Origin: Pomphorhynchus laevis | Taxonomy: Eukaryota > Acanthocephala > Palaeacanthocephala > Echinorhynchida > Pomphorhynchidae | Assembly (NCBI GenBank): GCA_012934845.2 | Contig: WNNJ02002353.1 | Location: forward strand, 24,031 to 88,030 | Length of the DNA: 64,000 nt | Reading direction: 5' to 3' | In this document: positions 1-11,494 of the stretch, in pieces | Layout: each line of letters begins with the position of its first letter | Position numbering within the stretch: position 1 is the stretch's first letter | Translations under genes and position numbers: made by a program | The notes under the pieces: generated by a model | What the model was told of the DNA's origin: nothing | Seen by the model: only the letters and a program-made list of their open reading frames with translations | Databases searched by the model: none

Positions 1-1899
1 CGAATAACACTAAATGAATCGAAATATATGATTAATAAAACGATGATCAATATTCTGGGATATCAAGTTGGTAGTGGTATTAAACGGCCTGATCCTAATC
101 GTGTCTAACCTTTGCGAGAACTGCAGGTACCTCAAAATAAACGTCAACTGCGAAGAATTGTCGGCCTTTTCTCACATTATTCCAAATGGATTCAAAATGT
201 TTCGTCGCAGATTCGTCCGTTAGCTGAAACCACGATATTTCCTATTACACCTGCAGCAAAGCGCTCATTTGAGATAATTCGTGATTGTATTATTTCAGCT
301 ACTCTAACACCCATTGATTTCAATAAGACATTTACAGTAGAGACTGACGCATCCCTTTATGCTATCGGTGCTGTATTAACGCAGGATAACAAACCCGTCG
401 CATTTTATTCGCATACACTTAGTAAGAGTGTCGTTGGACATTCCGCCATTGAGAAAGAGGCCCTTGCCATCGTTGAAGCATTGCGATATAGGAGGCACTA
501 TTTGTCTGGACAAACTTTCAATGTTCTAACGGATCAAAGGTCAGTTTCATTCATATTTAACAGGAATCATAAGAGTAAAATTAAAAATGAAAAAGTGCAA
601 AGATGGCGTCTCGATCTATCTGAGTTCAAAAATTGTATACTTTACCGGCCTGGAAAGTTGAATTATGCGGCCGACTCAATGTCTAGGGATATTTGTGCTT
701 CAAGTTGCGGTTACTTTAACAAACAGAAAGATCTCAAGCTTCTTTGTGAACTTCACGCTACGCTTTGCCACCCAGGAGTCAATCGTTTGTATCACTTCGT
801 TCAATCGAATCAACTTCCATATAGCACTGAAGACGTTCGTTATGTTGTATCTCATTGCGTTACCTGTTCGTTGTTGAAACCAAACTTCTTCAAGCCTCCA
901 AAAACTGCCCTCATTAGAACGACACGACCTTTCGAAAGAATTTCACTTGACTTCAAAGGTCCTTTGCCCAGTTCATCAGGCAAGAAATATTAGCTTACAG
1001 CTGTCGATGAATGTTCTCGTTATCCCTTTGGATTTGCATGCCGTGATATGTCCGCTCAAACAGTGATAAATTGCCTGCGTGGTATAGTGACAATATTTGG
1101 TCCACCTGAATTTGTACATTCCGATCGCGGGTCATCCTTCATGTCGAAAGAATTCTCTGATTATCTGGAGAGTATTGGCATGGTAGCAAGTCACTCTTCT
1201 CCGTACAATCCGTTAGGCAACGGACAGATCGAACGCTATAATGGTATATTATGGAGCGCTGTACTTTTGCGGCTTAGAGACTACAATCGTCCGGTTGCTG
1301 CTTGGGAAACGGTCCTCGCTGAAAGCCTTCAATCTATTCGAGGACTATTATGCACCTCAACTGGCTCGACACCTCATGATCGAATCTTCAACTTCTCTAG
1401 ACGCCCATTAATTAAATTCAATTTACCAGAATGGCTCCGTCGTCCCGGATCTGTATTCGTGCGAAACTTCTACAAACACGACAAATACGACGATAAATTG
1501 CTTAAAGCTAAACTGATAAACGCAAATCCAAACACGGCTCATATCGAACTTCCATCTGGGAAACAAGCAAATATTTCAACTCGACACCTATCTCGTTATC
1601 CTTCGGAAACCTCCATTTACAAGGATCCAGAGAGTTCGGATATTCGTAGTTCGGGATTGTCAAGGGACGGGGATGACGACTGTCAAGATAGCTTCGATAG
1701 GAACCAGCCAGACTATGAAGATGATAACAATAACGGAAAGCAATATGATGCCACTGACAATATCGATATGAACTTGAGTTCAAAGAGGACATCAATTCCT
1801 GAGGCAAACCATCATCCCGTGACAACTAGAGAATTCTACCGACGAAGTACAAGAAGTCGAAGAAGTCCTGCATACTTCCAAAACTATCACATGGGATGA
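1..1899 (+). mobile_element. Ty3/Gypsy-type pol fossil (RT end, RNase H, integrase)
   Basis: This is the 3' part of an LTR-retrotransposon pol region that enters from the left edge of the window. Parts in order are the end of the reverse transcriptase (about 120-300), RNase H (about 330-620, with the TDAS start motif, an EKEALA helix and a LTDQRS strand), the integrase zinc-binding region (about 740-880, with H...H...C..C spacing ending HCVTCSLL), and the integrase core (about 920-1350, with SLDF, HSDRGSSF and NGQIERYN). The RT-RNase H-integrase order is that of Ty3/Gypsy (Metaviridae). The C-terminal tail is acidic and then Arg/Ser rich. The copy is broken, with at least one interruption of pol, and gag lies outside the window. 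The protein is still easy to read, so it is old but not ancient. Confidence 0.88.
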
Positions 1900-1900
1900 A

Positions 1901-1998
1901 TGTGGTATCACATTTAATTACTTTATCATTTATATTTAACTTTACCTACTATTTGTAGATTCGTGAATAAAAGCCATTTATTCTCTCTGGTTATCACA
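1901..1998 (+). repeat. Possible short 3' LTR of the Ty3/Gypsy fossil
   Basis: Directly after the pol stop comes a stretch of about 98 bases that begins TGTGGTATCACA and ends GGTTATCACA. It therefore has TG...CA ends and an imperfect inverted end repeat. It also contains an AATAAA signal at about 1966. This fits a very short LTR, but the partner 5' LTR is outside the window, so the call is an inference. Confidence 0.3.
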
Positions 1999-2029
1999 CC
2001 TATTAAAACAATTTATCTGCTTGACTTTT

Positions 2030-2103
2030 TCATTTTTGTTTGTGGACTTGTAAGCGTGCAGCTTGTACGCATTTGCCACATTAAATAAATTTGTATTATT
2101 ATA
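2030..2103 (+). mobile_element. LINE-C 3' tail fragment
   Basis: Only the last 60-70 bases of a LINE-C copy are present. They carry the family's terminal hairpin (GCGTGC, loop, GTACGC) followed by TTTGCCACATTAAATAAAT. The same tail occurs at about 19,660-19,715 and 32,350-32,404. It abuts the LINE-A fragment that starts at about 2104. Confidence 0.6.
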
Positions 2104-2358
2104 GTTTGAGGTTGTCAGCAAAAGCAAGACAGGGACTCTGAATCTGCAGCAACAAATCGTTAAAAAAATACACTAAACAGCAGAGGTCCTAGTACGGTAC
2201 CCTGCGGAACACCACAGTAAACGTGTCTGGGAGTGGAAAGATGGGTGCCAACTCTCACTCTAAAGAATCGATTACGTAGGAAATCTTGAACCCACTTACA
2301 CAACATTACAGGAATGCCGTAGTTAAACAGTAATGCTAAGAAGCTCTCATGCGGCACC
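2104..2358 (-). mobile_element. LINE-A internal RT fragment, close twin of 13,785-14,040
   Basis: On the minus strand this encodes part of a CR1-like RT: NYGIPVMLCKWVQDFLRNRF, then CGVPQGTVLGPLLF, then the A-D-N/D catalytic region. By eye it matches the copy at about 13,785-14,040 at nearly every base. It lacks both the 5' part and the 3' tail of the element. It is therefore an internal slice and not a normal 5'-truncated insertion. Confidence 0.8.
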
Positions 2359-2440
2359 CAGTTACTAAGGAATTGAATAACCTACCTATGGAAATAGTAC
2401 GGACCACGAGCTCCTAGGTGGTCTAAGAATAATAATAATA
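2359..2440 (+). mobile_element. CR1-like 3' end scrap with hairpin and (AAT)n
   Basis: A short reading frame resembles the end of a CR1-like ORF2 (ELNNLPMEIV, compare VWNSLPEPIA in the intact copy). A perfect GACCAC...GTGGTC hairpin and an (AAT)n tract follow. This is the usual layout of LINE-A-type 3' ends here, but the piece is small. Confidence 0.4.
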
Positions 2441-3700
2441 AGTGTCACTGAAACATGACTGCATCGTGATATCTCCGATGGTTCGATTGCTATTATGGGA
2501 TATAATTTGGTGAGAGCTGATAGAGATTCTCGGAAGAGTGGAGGTGTGACGCTATATATTACGACGTCCTTAAATATTATTTTCACTCGTAATTTTACAA
2601 ATGATCTGGGCACGTGTGAGTTTCTCTCAGTCATTGTTTCACACTTAGGAGATCCCTAAGGTATTGCCGTGTGCTACAGGTCGCCGCAATCATCCGTATT
2701 AAATCATGAATTCTCTGAACGAATTAGTCACTGTTCTGAGCTTGAAGAATATCTATTAGTTGGCGATTTTAATATACCCTCAGCTGGTCACATCAAGAAT
2801 TATGTTTTGGATAGTGGTTCTTCCAAGTCAGATGTGGATTTGAGGAATTTTCTTACAAATGATCTTATGTTAGAACAACACGTGCAGTCGCTCACTCGAA
2901 TCGCGCAAACTTAGAAATCTTGTCTGGATTTGGTATTTTCCAAATTAATTACAAGTGTGTGTAATATGAGCTATCAGAATCCCATTGGATTGAGTGATCA
3001 TTGCATGATCTTATGCAATTATTTTCCTAGGTATATGATCCCAAAAGAGGAAAATCTGATAGTGTCGAAAAGATCTTGGCAACAAATTGATGAAGACTCA
3101 TTACTAGAGGCGGCACTAGGAACATCATTTAACTGTGCTAGTGAAGACCTTGAGGTAAGGTGGCATGTTATTGAATCATGTCTAGTAGCTCTGGCAGATA
3201 AGTTTGCACCATTCCGTAGAGTACCAAAACTAAAGCTAAATACCGTCCTTGGTTTGACACTGAATTGCGATATGCTCTCAAACATATGAATCGACTATTT
3301 GAACTTAGCCGTCATCAGAATAATTTTAAAAAGCGGTATACAATGTTCCGAAATTTCGTCAATCGCCTTAAGATTACAAAAAGGCAAAGTTTTGAAGATC
3401 AATTAGCTTTACAAATTGATACAGAACCAAAAAAATTGGGCTTATGTGAAAGGATCCAGAGCTCTGCTACCAGCTATTTCATCTTTAAGAGACGGTAATA
3501 CTCGTACGACATCGCCAGACAGCATCACAGAAGTGTTTGCATCCGCTTTTGAGCTAACATCAGATGCTTTCTCTAGCATATGTGGAGATGCATCATCACA
3601 TCAGGTAGAAATTGATTCTCATGTTTAACGATAACAGCACATGAGGTTTTTGTTGAATTGGCTAGGTTATCTAGATCATCATCAGCAGGCCCAGATGATT
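2441..3700 (+). pseudogene. LINE-A copy, left half: endonuclease and linker of ORF2
   Basis: This is a decayed CR1-like ORF2. It shows apurinic-endonuclease-like signatures in order: GYNLVRADRDSRKSGGV (about 2500-2545), AVCYRSPQ (about 2665-2690), LLVGDFNIPS (about 2755-2785) and LSDHC (about 2988-3003). The linker between endonuclease and RT follows, up to SSSAGPDD at about 3695. At least three frame changes or stops break it. The sequence stops exactly where a minus-strand PLE begins. The RT half resumes after the PLE at about 6,215, so the two halves are one insertion. Roughly 90 codons, compared with the intact copy at 24-28 kb, are missing between them. Confidence 0.8.
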
Positions 3701-3929
3701 AAATCAGCTAACTGAGTCTACGTATTGTTATATAATTATAAAATAAACAAAACATAATAATGCTAAATCAAAATTTAATAATTAAATAATAAAATTAATA
3801 ATTGTTTTTAGATTTTCTATAATTTAAATCAAGTTAAAAAAATAATAAAAAATAAAATTTAAAATAAAAGTTATTTTTATGAATTGACTAATAAATAACA
3901 GACGTGTATCAGAATAAGAATTAGAGGTC

Positions 3930-4025
3930 ATCAGGAGGTAACTGCTATGCTATCAGGTTTCGGCCCCTAACTCCTCTACCCAACATAGCAGCGGGGCCAA
4001 ATACATGCTAATGATGTATTTCCTC
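3930..4025 (-). other. Structured 3' RNA segment of PLE (hairpin plus pseudoknot-like pairing)
   Basis: Four pairing blocks lie downstream of the RT frame. CTGCTATG (3942-3949) can pair with CATAGCAG (3984-3991). GGCCCC (3962-3967) can pair with GGGGCC (3993-3998). The two pairings interleave, which is the topology of a pseudoknot. A hairpin AAATACAT/ATGTATTT (3999-4021) follows. In the copy at 39.8 kb the hairpin is AAATACGT/ACGTATTT, a compensated change. The role is unknown. Priming, RT binding or a ribozyme relative are possible. Confidence 0.5.
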
Positions 4026-4065
4026 TGAAATAACTATCTAGTATCTTATTCTAATGCAAAGTATA

Positions 4066-5211
4066 TTATTTATTATCCATCCATAAAAATTTGCCACTTA
4101 AGAGTTTAAATTTATTCTTTATATTATTGTGTTGATTTATATATTTTACTATTTTCTGCTTGATGTTATTTTTATAGTAACCTAGTTTAAAATATGTATC
4201 TATTAAATTATTTAAATGATTTTGAATAAAGCCAATATCATTACATATTGTTGCAATTCTTAAAATTTCATTATTTAATGTATTATATTTTATATTATAT
4301 GGTATGCATGAATGCTCATGCAAAAATATGTTTCTTGTAAATTTAAATATGTCATCTTTACGATATAAATTAATAGTAGTTTTAGTTAATGTTAATTTAA
4401 TGTTCATATCTAGATATACACCTTCTTTATCATTAATATTGGTTTTGTTAAGAATAAGGCTTTCTGGATAAATTTGTTCACTAATTGAATAAAAATTATT
4501 AGAATTAAATACACATATATCATCAATGTATCGAAACATATATTTCATATATTTATATTGTTTAGATTTAGTTTTTACACAGTTATGAACAAATTCATAT
4601 TCTATAAAGCTTAAAAACAAGTCAGCTATAATTGGGCTACTATTACCACCCATTGGAACACCTTTTACTTGTCTAAATATAGATGTCCCTACTTTTAAAT
4701 AATTTTGATTTATCAAAATATTTAAGGATTCTATTAATTCAATTTTATCCATATATTTATATTTATTTGATGGTTTAATTTTTGTTAGATAGGCGTTATA
4801 ATTATTATAACATATATATGTATATCTTTTTCCGAATATAAGGTTAATTAATTTTACTAACGCTTCTTTAATATCTACTAAATCTAGATTTGTATAAAGC
4901 GTACTAAAATCGTATGTATTTATATTTTGAAAATTTATTCCTTTTGTCTGTTCTAAAAATTCTTTTGTAGAATTAATACTGAAATAGTGTTTTATACCAG
5001 TATTAATTTCGATTACCTTGCAATATTTTTTAAAATGTGCTTTAATTACTTTAAGTATTTTATTCATATAGACAGAAAGTGGTTTTAATGTACATTTAAA
5101 CGCACTACATATGAACCTAGGTTTTATTGGATTTTTATGTAATTTTGGATTCCAATATAATATAGGTATAGTTTTATTATCTAATTCAACCTTTATACCC
5201 TTTTTATCCAT
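4066..5211 (-). pseudogene. PLE-1 reverse transcriptase core (381 aa open)
   Basis: The open frame encodes a Penelope-like RT that would copy the element's RNA. Visible motifs are WNPKLHKNPIKPRFI (residues 20-34), a PLE hallmark before the fingers; the catalytic motif A YDFSTLYTNL (100-109); the primer-grip-side motif QVKGVPMGGNSSP (181-193); and motif C RYIDD (227-231), which carries the paired catalytic Asp. The thumb follows, rich in Asn and Lys, and ends FLWMDNK. In the 62-64 kb copy this frame is continuous with an upstream N-terminal region. Here that link is broken, so I call it a pseudogene even though the RT core is open. Codon use is strongly A+T biased compared with the LINEs. Confidence 0.88.
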
Positions 5212-5240
5212 TATAGAACAGTGACTTGTAATAATTGTTT

Positions 5241-6171
5241 CTAACTCAACTCACTACGTTCATATGTTGGATTTACATTTAAATCATTAGAATTAACCTC
5301 TTTCATTAGTATATCATAATAAAGCTTTTTGCATATGAAGACAAAGTTATTACTAGCTTTATCAATAGTTGTTATTATATAGTTATCCTTTAATTTAGTA
5401 AGTTCTTTATACATATCTTTATTAATTTTATCTTTCCTTTTATAATTGTTTGTTATTTTCATTTTATTTTTAATTTTATCAAATATATAATCTTTCCAAA
5501 TTTTTATCTTAGATATATTCGAGCTTTCACTATTAATCAGCTTACTAAAGTAATCATTTAAGTTATTATATAACGAACTGTAAATTTTATTTTTGTCGTT
5601 GTTGTTATTTAATCTATATTTATACCCTTTTGATAGCAGCTTTCTTAATTCACAATTTTCAATTAATTCTAGATTATGGGTACATATATGTTCATTTATT
5701 TTATCAAAACTAAGACTTTTACAATTGCATTCTGTTTCCATTATGTTTCTAATATTATCGTTACATATTTATTTTAATTCTTTATTATAATTTCAAATTT
5801 TTCGTCCTAATGGTGGTAGGAGTTTACCTTATTTTCGGAATATATTTACTTAAATCTGACCCTATTATTTCTTTACTTTTAGAATTATTTAAAAGTCCGG
5901 CTATATTTATGTTATCTATACATTTATTAATGAAGTTTATGGTTAATGTATATTTTCTATTGTTATTATTTACATTTATTGTACGATTATAGTATTTTGT
6001 ATTACAATAACTGTCTATTATACAACTTAGCCTATCATAGTCGTTAATTAATTTTTGATTTATTGAATATATGATATCTTTAGAAAAACTTCTTATATTT
6101 ACATAAAGATCTTTTAGCTTATTATCACTTAAAAGTTGTTTTAATATTTCTAATTGTTCATTTATATACAT
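5241..6171 (-). pseudogene. PLE-1 N-terminal region upstream of RT (broken)
   Basis: Two open pieces on the minus strand (5824-6171 and 5241-5741) match the region between GIY-YIG and RT in the 62-64 kb copy. They begin MYINEQLEILKQL and contain NIAGLLNNSKSKEIIGSDL, then METECNCKSLSF and IDKASNNFVFICKKLY, which lies just before the RT fingers. A 2-base deletion at about 5,807 relative to the better copy separates the pieces, and a further break lies before the RT frame. The function of this N-terminal region is not known to me. It is Lys/Asn rich with a Cys-containing stretch (CNCK...HICTH). Confidence 0.8.
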
Positions 6172-6214
6172 ATCTTTTTTAATATTTTTAACTCTAAAAT
6201 TTTTAACTCTAATA

Positions 6215-7575
6215 GTTGAATATTCACCCCAACTTCTTAAGTTACTTGTTCCTGTTCTGACTGAGCCTCCTCAATAATGCACAGCATAGATTTCGCCCTC
6301 GGCGTTCATGTCTTACAAACTTATTACATGCTCGTGAAGATTGGGTTGGACATGTTGCTAACGGGTACTGTATCGACTAATATTTCTTGATTTTAGTCGG
6401 GCTTTTGATAGGGTGCCCCACAAAATGCAAATTTCCACCCTCGAGTCTTATAATAGCTCCATTATAAGCTGAATTCAAGATTTTCTTAAAGATATATCCT
6501 TTGATGTTCGTGTAAGTCAATGTATATCTTCTTATCGTCCTATCATCACAGGAGCACCACAGGGATCAGACTTAGCCCCTTGATGTTTAACATATAAATC
6601 AGCTACTAGATTTAATTGAGGATTGTAGTGTTTTAGCTTTTGCCGATGATGTAAAGGTATGGAAATTGATTAAAACCGACAAGGAACGAAATGACTTTCA
6701 AAATATCTTAAACATTGTTTATCGATGATCCTAAAACACTGGAATTGTATTGAATATTAAAAAGTGTGCATATATGAGATTAGGTCATAGCAATGTGAGT
6801 CAAGAATATTTTATTGGCAACGAGTCTGTTGTTACCACGCAGTCCATTCGGGATCTTGATATAATTGTTTAAAACAATACGAAAGCACGTGCTAACACTG
6901 ATAGGATTTGTAACGTAACAAGAATAATGACCTATATTGTCAAAAATTGCTTCACAGATTTATCTCCCGTTTGTGTTGTGCGTTTATATAATGCTCTTAT
7001 AAGACCGATATTAGAATATGTGTCGTCAGCGGTTTTTTCGTGTACGCGTAAAGAACTTGATCAATTAGAGCGCATACTTCGACGGTTTACGAAATTATGT
7101 CCTCAGGTACGATATCTTCCTTATGAGGCACGAATAAAAAGTTTGAATATGTCGACAGTGCGTGGAAAGTTCCTTCTTTTCGACCTTCTAGCTATGTATC
7201 GACTAATTAACGAAGATGAAAATTTCGTAGCAAATAGAGTTGAACTCAATTAACGGGATGGACGTAGAGGGCACTCGAAAGTACTGGTAGTACATGAGCA
7301 CGGAAAATACCCTCGTCATTTCCGACTGTCCCATCGAGCGGTGAATGTTTGGAATCGTCTTCCAGTTGATGTCGTTGCGGTGCATACAATCAATGAATTT
7401 AAATCCAATATAAAGAACTGAATTCGAAATGAGAACGAGTGGTGGTTGCTGCAGTACCCATGGTTCTGATATATATACTGAATGATTTTTTTTGATTTTT
7501 TTCTTGTATTAATTTGTTTTTTTTTGAGCGGTTAAAACAGCCTTATGGCTATGACCTGTAGTAATAATAATTAAC
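6215..7575 (+). pseudogene. LINE-A copy, right half: RT and 3' end
   Basis: This continues the copy interrupted at 3,700. It starts within the RT at QHRFRPRRSCLTNLL (about 6,277), goes through an AFDRVP-like motif and the FADDVK-like catalytic motif (about 6,640-6,655), and ends with the C-terminal domain. The best open piece is 6,927-7,253, with SPVCVVRLYNALIRPILEYV and a Leu-rich helix. The 3' end has the family hairpin AGCCTTATGGCT at about 7,541-7,552, followed by GTAATAATAAT. Several stops and frameshifts disable it. Confidence 0.82.
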
Positions 7576-8129
7576 AACAATGCCATAATCTCTGGTGATA
7601 TAGTAATATCCTTCATTACAAGTTTACCATCTATCTTAAGCTAGCAAAAATAATAAAATTTGCATACAAAGACAATTATAAATATTCAAGTTCATACAAA
7701 TGTTTTAGTGCACTAGATATAAATTGTAATGAATAAAAATAAACTCCATAAGCTTTTAAAGCTGAAAAACTACAACGATGATATTATCTTATCGTCTATT
7801 ATTTATTCTAAATTATTGATAATGCCTGAAATTACAAATAGAAATAACTCTGATTCTATGAGTCTTGATGTTTGCAGTGAACCAAATCTTAAAATATCAG
7901 ACATGTATAAATTTTTTTCTCCTACTACAATGGCAAATACTTCTACTGTAATGACAAATACTCATTCTACAATTACAAATATTGCAGGAACACGGGAAAA
8001 CTTAGAGGTAACCCAAATTCGAGTTGTATAAGATATTCTGAAGTTTGTCGAACTAAAAATTTCGGAACAAATGAAATCGATTCATGCTATTATTAAACAC
8101 GTGACCTACGCCTTTTTTAACATCCAACG
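7576..8129 (+). other. Unassigned stretch with a small ORF
   Basis: No element family was recognised. A 100-codon frame (7,729-8,031) encodes a Thr/Ser/Asn-rich product with no motif I know. The following bases read EQMKSIHAIIKHV in another frame, faintly like a stretch near 35,260. This may be the gag or ORF1 end of an unrecognised element. The real status is unclear. Confidence 0.25.
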
Positions 8130-10330
8130 GCTGATTATGTACCGACAATCACTTCAAGCAAACGCTTCTCATCGAGCGGCACACCACCAAAGTTAAAAAA
8201 GAAAGGAGCAGCACGGACGATTGTGAAAAATGATGATAATTCACACTCCAGTCTCGCTGTTAGAGCCGGAGGCCGGAAGGGCAACCTTCGCCCTTTTGGC
8301 TTAACTAGGAGGTTCGCTGTCCCTTCTAGTGACACCCTTACATGGGAAGTAAATACGAACCGTTTTCACTGGACATCATTCATTGGAATTCGGGAGTTGC
8401 TTCTGCACTTAGTATTTTATCTGGTCGAGATGCAGATGTTATAGTCCTTCAGGAAATTGGATCTATCCAGTCTCCCCAGGACATTACTCGATTTATTCCA
8501 AATCACATAACCTCCTACTTTACTCCGTACATAACCCCACATCACTCCTGCTCTTCTCAAGGTTTTTAACCTTAGTTAAATCCCATTAAAGATCATCCTC
8601 CTTTTAAATTATTCTTGTCCAGCACTATCATGTTTAGCGATAGCACTCTAGAAGTACGGTAAACGCATTAGTATATATAATATCTATATTCGGCCAGGGG
8701 AGATTCACAAGTAGCGTGACCTCCTGGACCGTATATTGGGTAGCGGCTATGACATGTTACTTGGTGACTTCAACGACAAAACTGGTCGTTGGATTAATGC
8801 AGCACTTCGCAGATCTAGGATCGTTTATTTTATACGAACTTATTGTGCGCGAACTTATTGGTTTACGAACTTATTGTGAGCCAGCTATTTGAGCTAATGC
8901 TCGTATGTTGTTAAATGTATAATAATACATAAACTGTTTCCCCCAACTTTCTTACACAAAAATAAATTCACTTCTTGACATAATATTGCTACACGAGAGG
9001 TGGCTGCTAAAGCCTACCTGTATTGAGCAGTCGCGTCAACAACTGTGCACCTCGCATGATTTACTTCGCTGGCGGTTACATGAAGATACGCTGCTGAGAA
9101 AGAGGTTTCACTTTGATCCAATCAGAGTAGCCTTCTTCCAGGCTGCGATCCGACTCTACCCGTTAGTAGGAAATGCGAATATCTGTTCAAGCTACCGCGA
9201 TACTTTCGACCACCTATAAAGGTCCTTTATTTAATCCCACTTCAACAGAACTCAAAGTCCTAGCTAAAATGCTAAACCTTCCCAATCTCTCTGTTTCCAT
9301 TAGACAGTTCCACTCGAAAGAATACTGAAGCTCTAGATATAGGCTCCAGCTGAGTAGAGATAAGGCAAGTATTACTCGTCTTTATTCATCTGTCTTTATT
9401 CTGGAAGATATTCAACAATGAGAAGTTTGTTCGTTGGAAGGAGAATGCATCTGGTTGGATTGGCAGCATAAGCCTTGCCAAAGTTCTGGAGGAGTCAGTA
9501 ACCTCACATAATTGTGGAGTCACTCAATATCCCCTATCAATCCCGACTTGGGGTGACTTCATGAGCAGATCATCAGCTCGCTGTGGCTATTTTCCTAGAT
9601 TTTTCCGCTGCATTTGACCGCATTTCCGTTTTCTTTGTTATCTCTTCTCTTAGGTAACTCGGGTTTACTGCGATTATTGTTTCCAAAAAATTCTTTTATG
9701 AATACGACCATGATGCTCGTCAGTTCCACCTTATTACAGGTGTGCTTCAATTGTCCTCAATTTCTCTTATCTTATATCTTGCTGCTTCCATCGTCATCTT
9801 TAAGACATTTAAACGCGATCAACATCTAGTGGTATACGCTGATGATACCACATCCCTATTGTTTGGACGAAGGTGCATAGTTGTAGTTTCAGACATCAGC
9901 CGCTTATTTTTAAGATTAAAAAATTAGTTATCCACGGTCAATCTTATTTTCAACTCCTCCAAATTGTAGGTGGTTGTATTTAATGGTGTCCCTGTCACAA
10001 AGAAAAAACTAAAGAGACTAGCAATCTCAGCTCTCTTCCATTTTGAACAATCAACCACTTCCCTCCTTTACACATCGAGTAAAATATCTGGGGTGTACCG
10101 TTACGATTAAATGGTCGACCGGACCAGACTTAATTATATTCAAAAGTGTACCGAAGAAAGCTAGATGGGCCCTGAAACGGGACCAGCATATGCCATTAAG
10201 TGAGAAAGCTCAGGTACGCATCTGGGGTACCTGGGCAATCACGGGATTAGCCTTCTTTTCTAGAGGTCGTCCCCAGAGCGAATACCAAGGTTTCTTAAGC
10301 TTCCTCGTGGTGTAGGCTGGAGGGATATGA
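8130..10330 (+). mobile_element. LINE-D copy 1, decayed (end of ORF1, endonuclease, RT)
   Basis: Pieces are collinear with the minus-strand copy at 57.2-61.0 kb. The ORF1 end is at about 8,160-8,330. The endonuclease starts LDIIHWNSGVASALSIL (about 8,366), with ADVIVLQEIGS and, further on, MLLGDFNDKTGRWINAALRR (about 8,757-8,816). The linker contains NASGWIGSISLAKVLEES (about 9,446-9,500), and an RT remnant has the YADDTTSL catalytic motif (about 9,835-9,860). The frame is broken many times, and part of the RT between linker and palm is missing. The endonuclease plus Cys-knuckle ORF1 suggests the Jockey/I/R1 side of LINE diversity. This is a family-level inference. Confidence 0.75.
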
Positions 10331-10439
10331 TCCCCCTTGCAATCATTATAAGACAACATTTAGACAACATTATAGATATTTTATAAAAAATCATCTTCAT
10401 CTTATGTTTGTTCCCATATTTATGCATAGTGCTTGTATT

Positions 10440-11340
10440 TAAAAAAATCCTTTATTTATTTAGATGTAGTTGCAAATATGTGTGGAGCATTCTTTACGTC
10501 CATTGGTGTAGATTTCAAAAATTTAGCAAACAATATGGCAAAATTCGCAGTACGTCTGTCTACATGCAAAATTCTATTGGACGAAATAGACGCATACACG
10601 ATGTGTTGTCTTATATCACTCGATAAAAATCCAAGAGTGATATTAATCGCCGTTGGAGAAGTATCTCGCCGATTATAGAGAAAGTTATTTTGAACCATGT
10701 ACAAAAAAGTTTACAGAATGCGCCGGTATCGAACAACCCTGTACTGGATAGCGAAAACTAGCGTCGTCACTAATATAGAACTAGCGTCGTCACTAATTCA
10801 GTTCGAGATATATATAATCTTAATTATATACATGCATACTGACAACATATGCAAATAATGCCCTTAATATGATAAACCGCAATCTTGCCTTAAAAATATG
10901 AATTTAATGTCTTGCACTTTCGACAGTTCTCAAAATACATAATACATCATATAAATTGTGTCGAGGAGGATATCATAATGTCAAAAGAAGGGTTCACATA
11001 GATATATTCTCTAGCAATGACAGCAGCATCACTCCCTATGATTGACGAATTAAAGTTGATTTTACAATCGGTTTAACATAGATGGTATGTGGATGATTCC
11101 TGCATGATTGGAATGCCATGTGATTTAAAGGTGTGGAACATAATTTAGGAAATTGGTCAAAAATTTGGATATATGGTGAAGTCAAAAAAGTGCAAATTTG
11201 TAGTACGCAAAGAAAATGAAACATCAGCTACGAAAATCCTAAGAAAAAGCCGGAATGGATACCACATCTGAAGGAGTTAATTTGCCAGGTATACCTATAG
11301 ATTCGAAAGAATATTGTCAGAAGATTATTGAGAAAATAAC
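10440..11340 (+). pseudogene. RT-E copy 1 (reverse transcriptase remnant)
   Basis: The reading frame at 10,530-10,680 encodes MAKFAVRLSTCKILLDEIDA, then LDKNPRVILIAVGEVSRRL. This is the same block as MAKFARR...LDKIPGVCPIGIGEV at 32.7 kb, the fingers of an RT. Further on come NALNMINRNLALKN (about 10,855-10,895, the motif A region) and WYVDDS (about 11,082-11,099, the motif C Asp pair), followed by a thumb-like GQKFGYMVKSKKCKFVV. Many stops and frame changes are present, and both ends are missing. Confidence 0.7.
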
Positions 11341-11494
11341 CTTCTGTCACGAATGTTATTTCTAACATGAAACGAATAGGTCTTGCTATTAGCAAGACCA
11401 TGAAACGAATAAGTCTTGCTAAAATCCAGATAGGTCTTGCAATATCCTATTTAGTGGTATCCCTGAATCAAAGGCCAGCAACTCACAAATACGT

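Larger units (their letters stand above)
3701..6210 (-). mobile_element. Penelope-like element PLE-1, 5' truncated
   Basis: Read on the minus strand, this runs from the middle of the N-terminal region to the element's 3' terminus, which ends ACGTAGACTCAGTTAGCTGATTT. The element splits a LINE-A copy. The GIY-YIG module present in the copy at 61.9 kb is missing, so the 5' end is truncated at about 6,195-6,210. The 3' untranslated part (about 3,701-4,060) includes the structured segment annotated separately. Other copies of this family lie at 39.5-44.4, 48.0-48.3, 49.6-50.7, 56.8-61.9 and 61.9-64.0 kb. Confidence 0.88.

Noticed and set aside
3890-3940. CCTGATGACC (minus strand) in PLE 3' ends as a hammerhead ribozyme
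   Set aside because: The CTGATGA core is there, but no stem II followed by GAAA lies in the right place. The upstream GGGGCCGAAACC would need a circular permutation that I could not make work.
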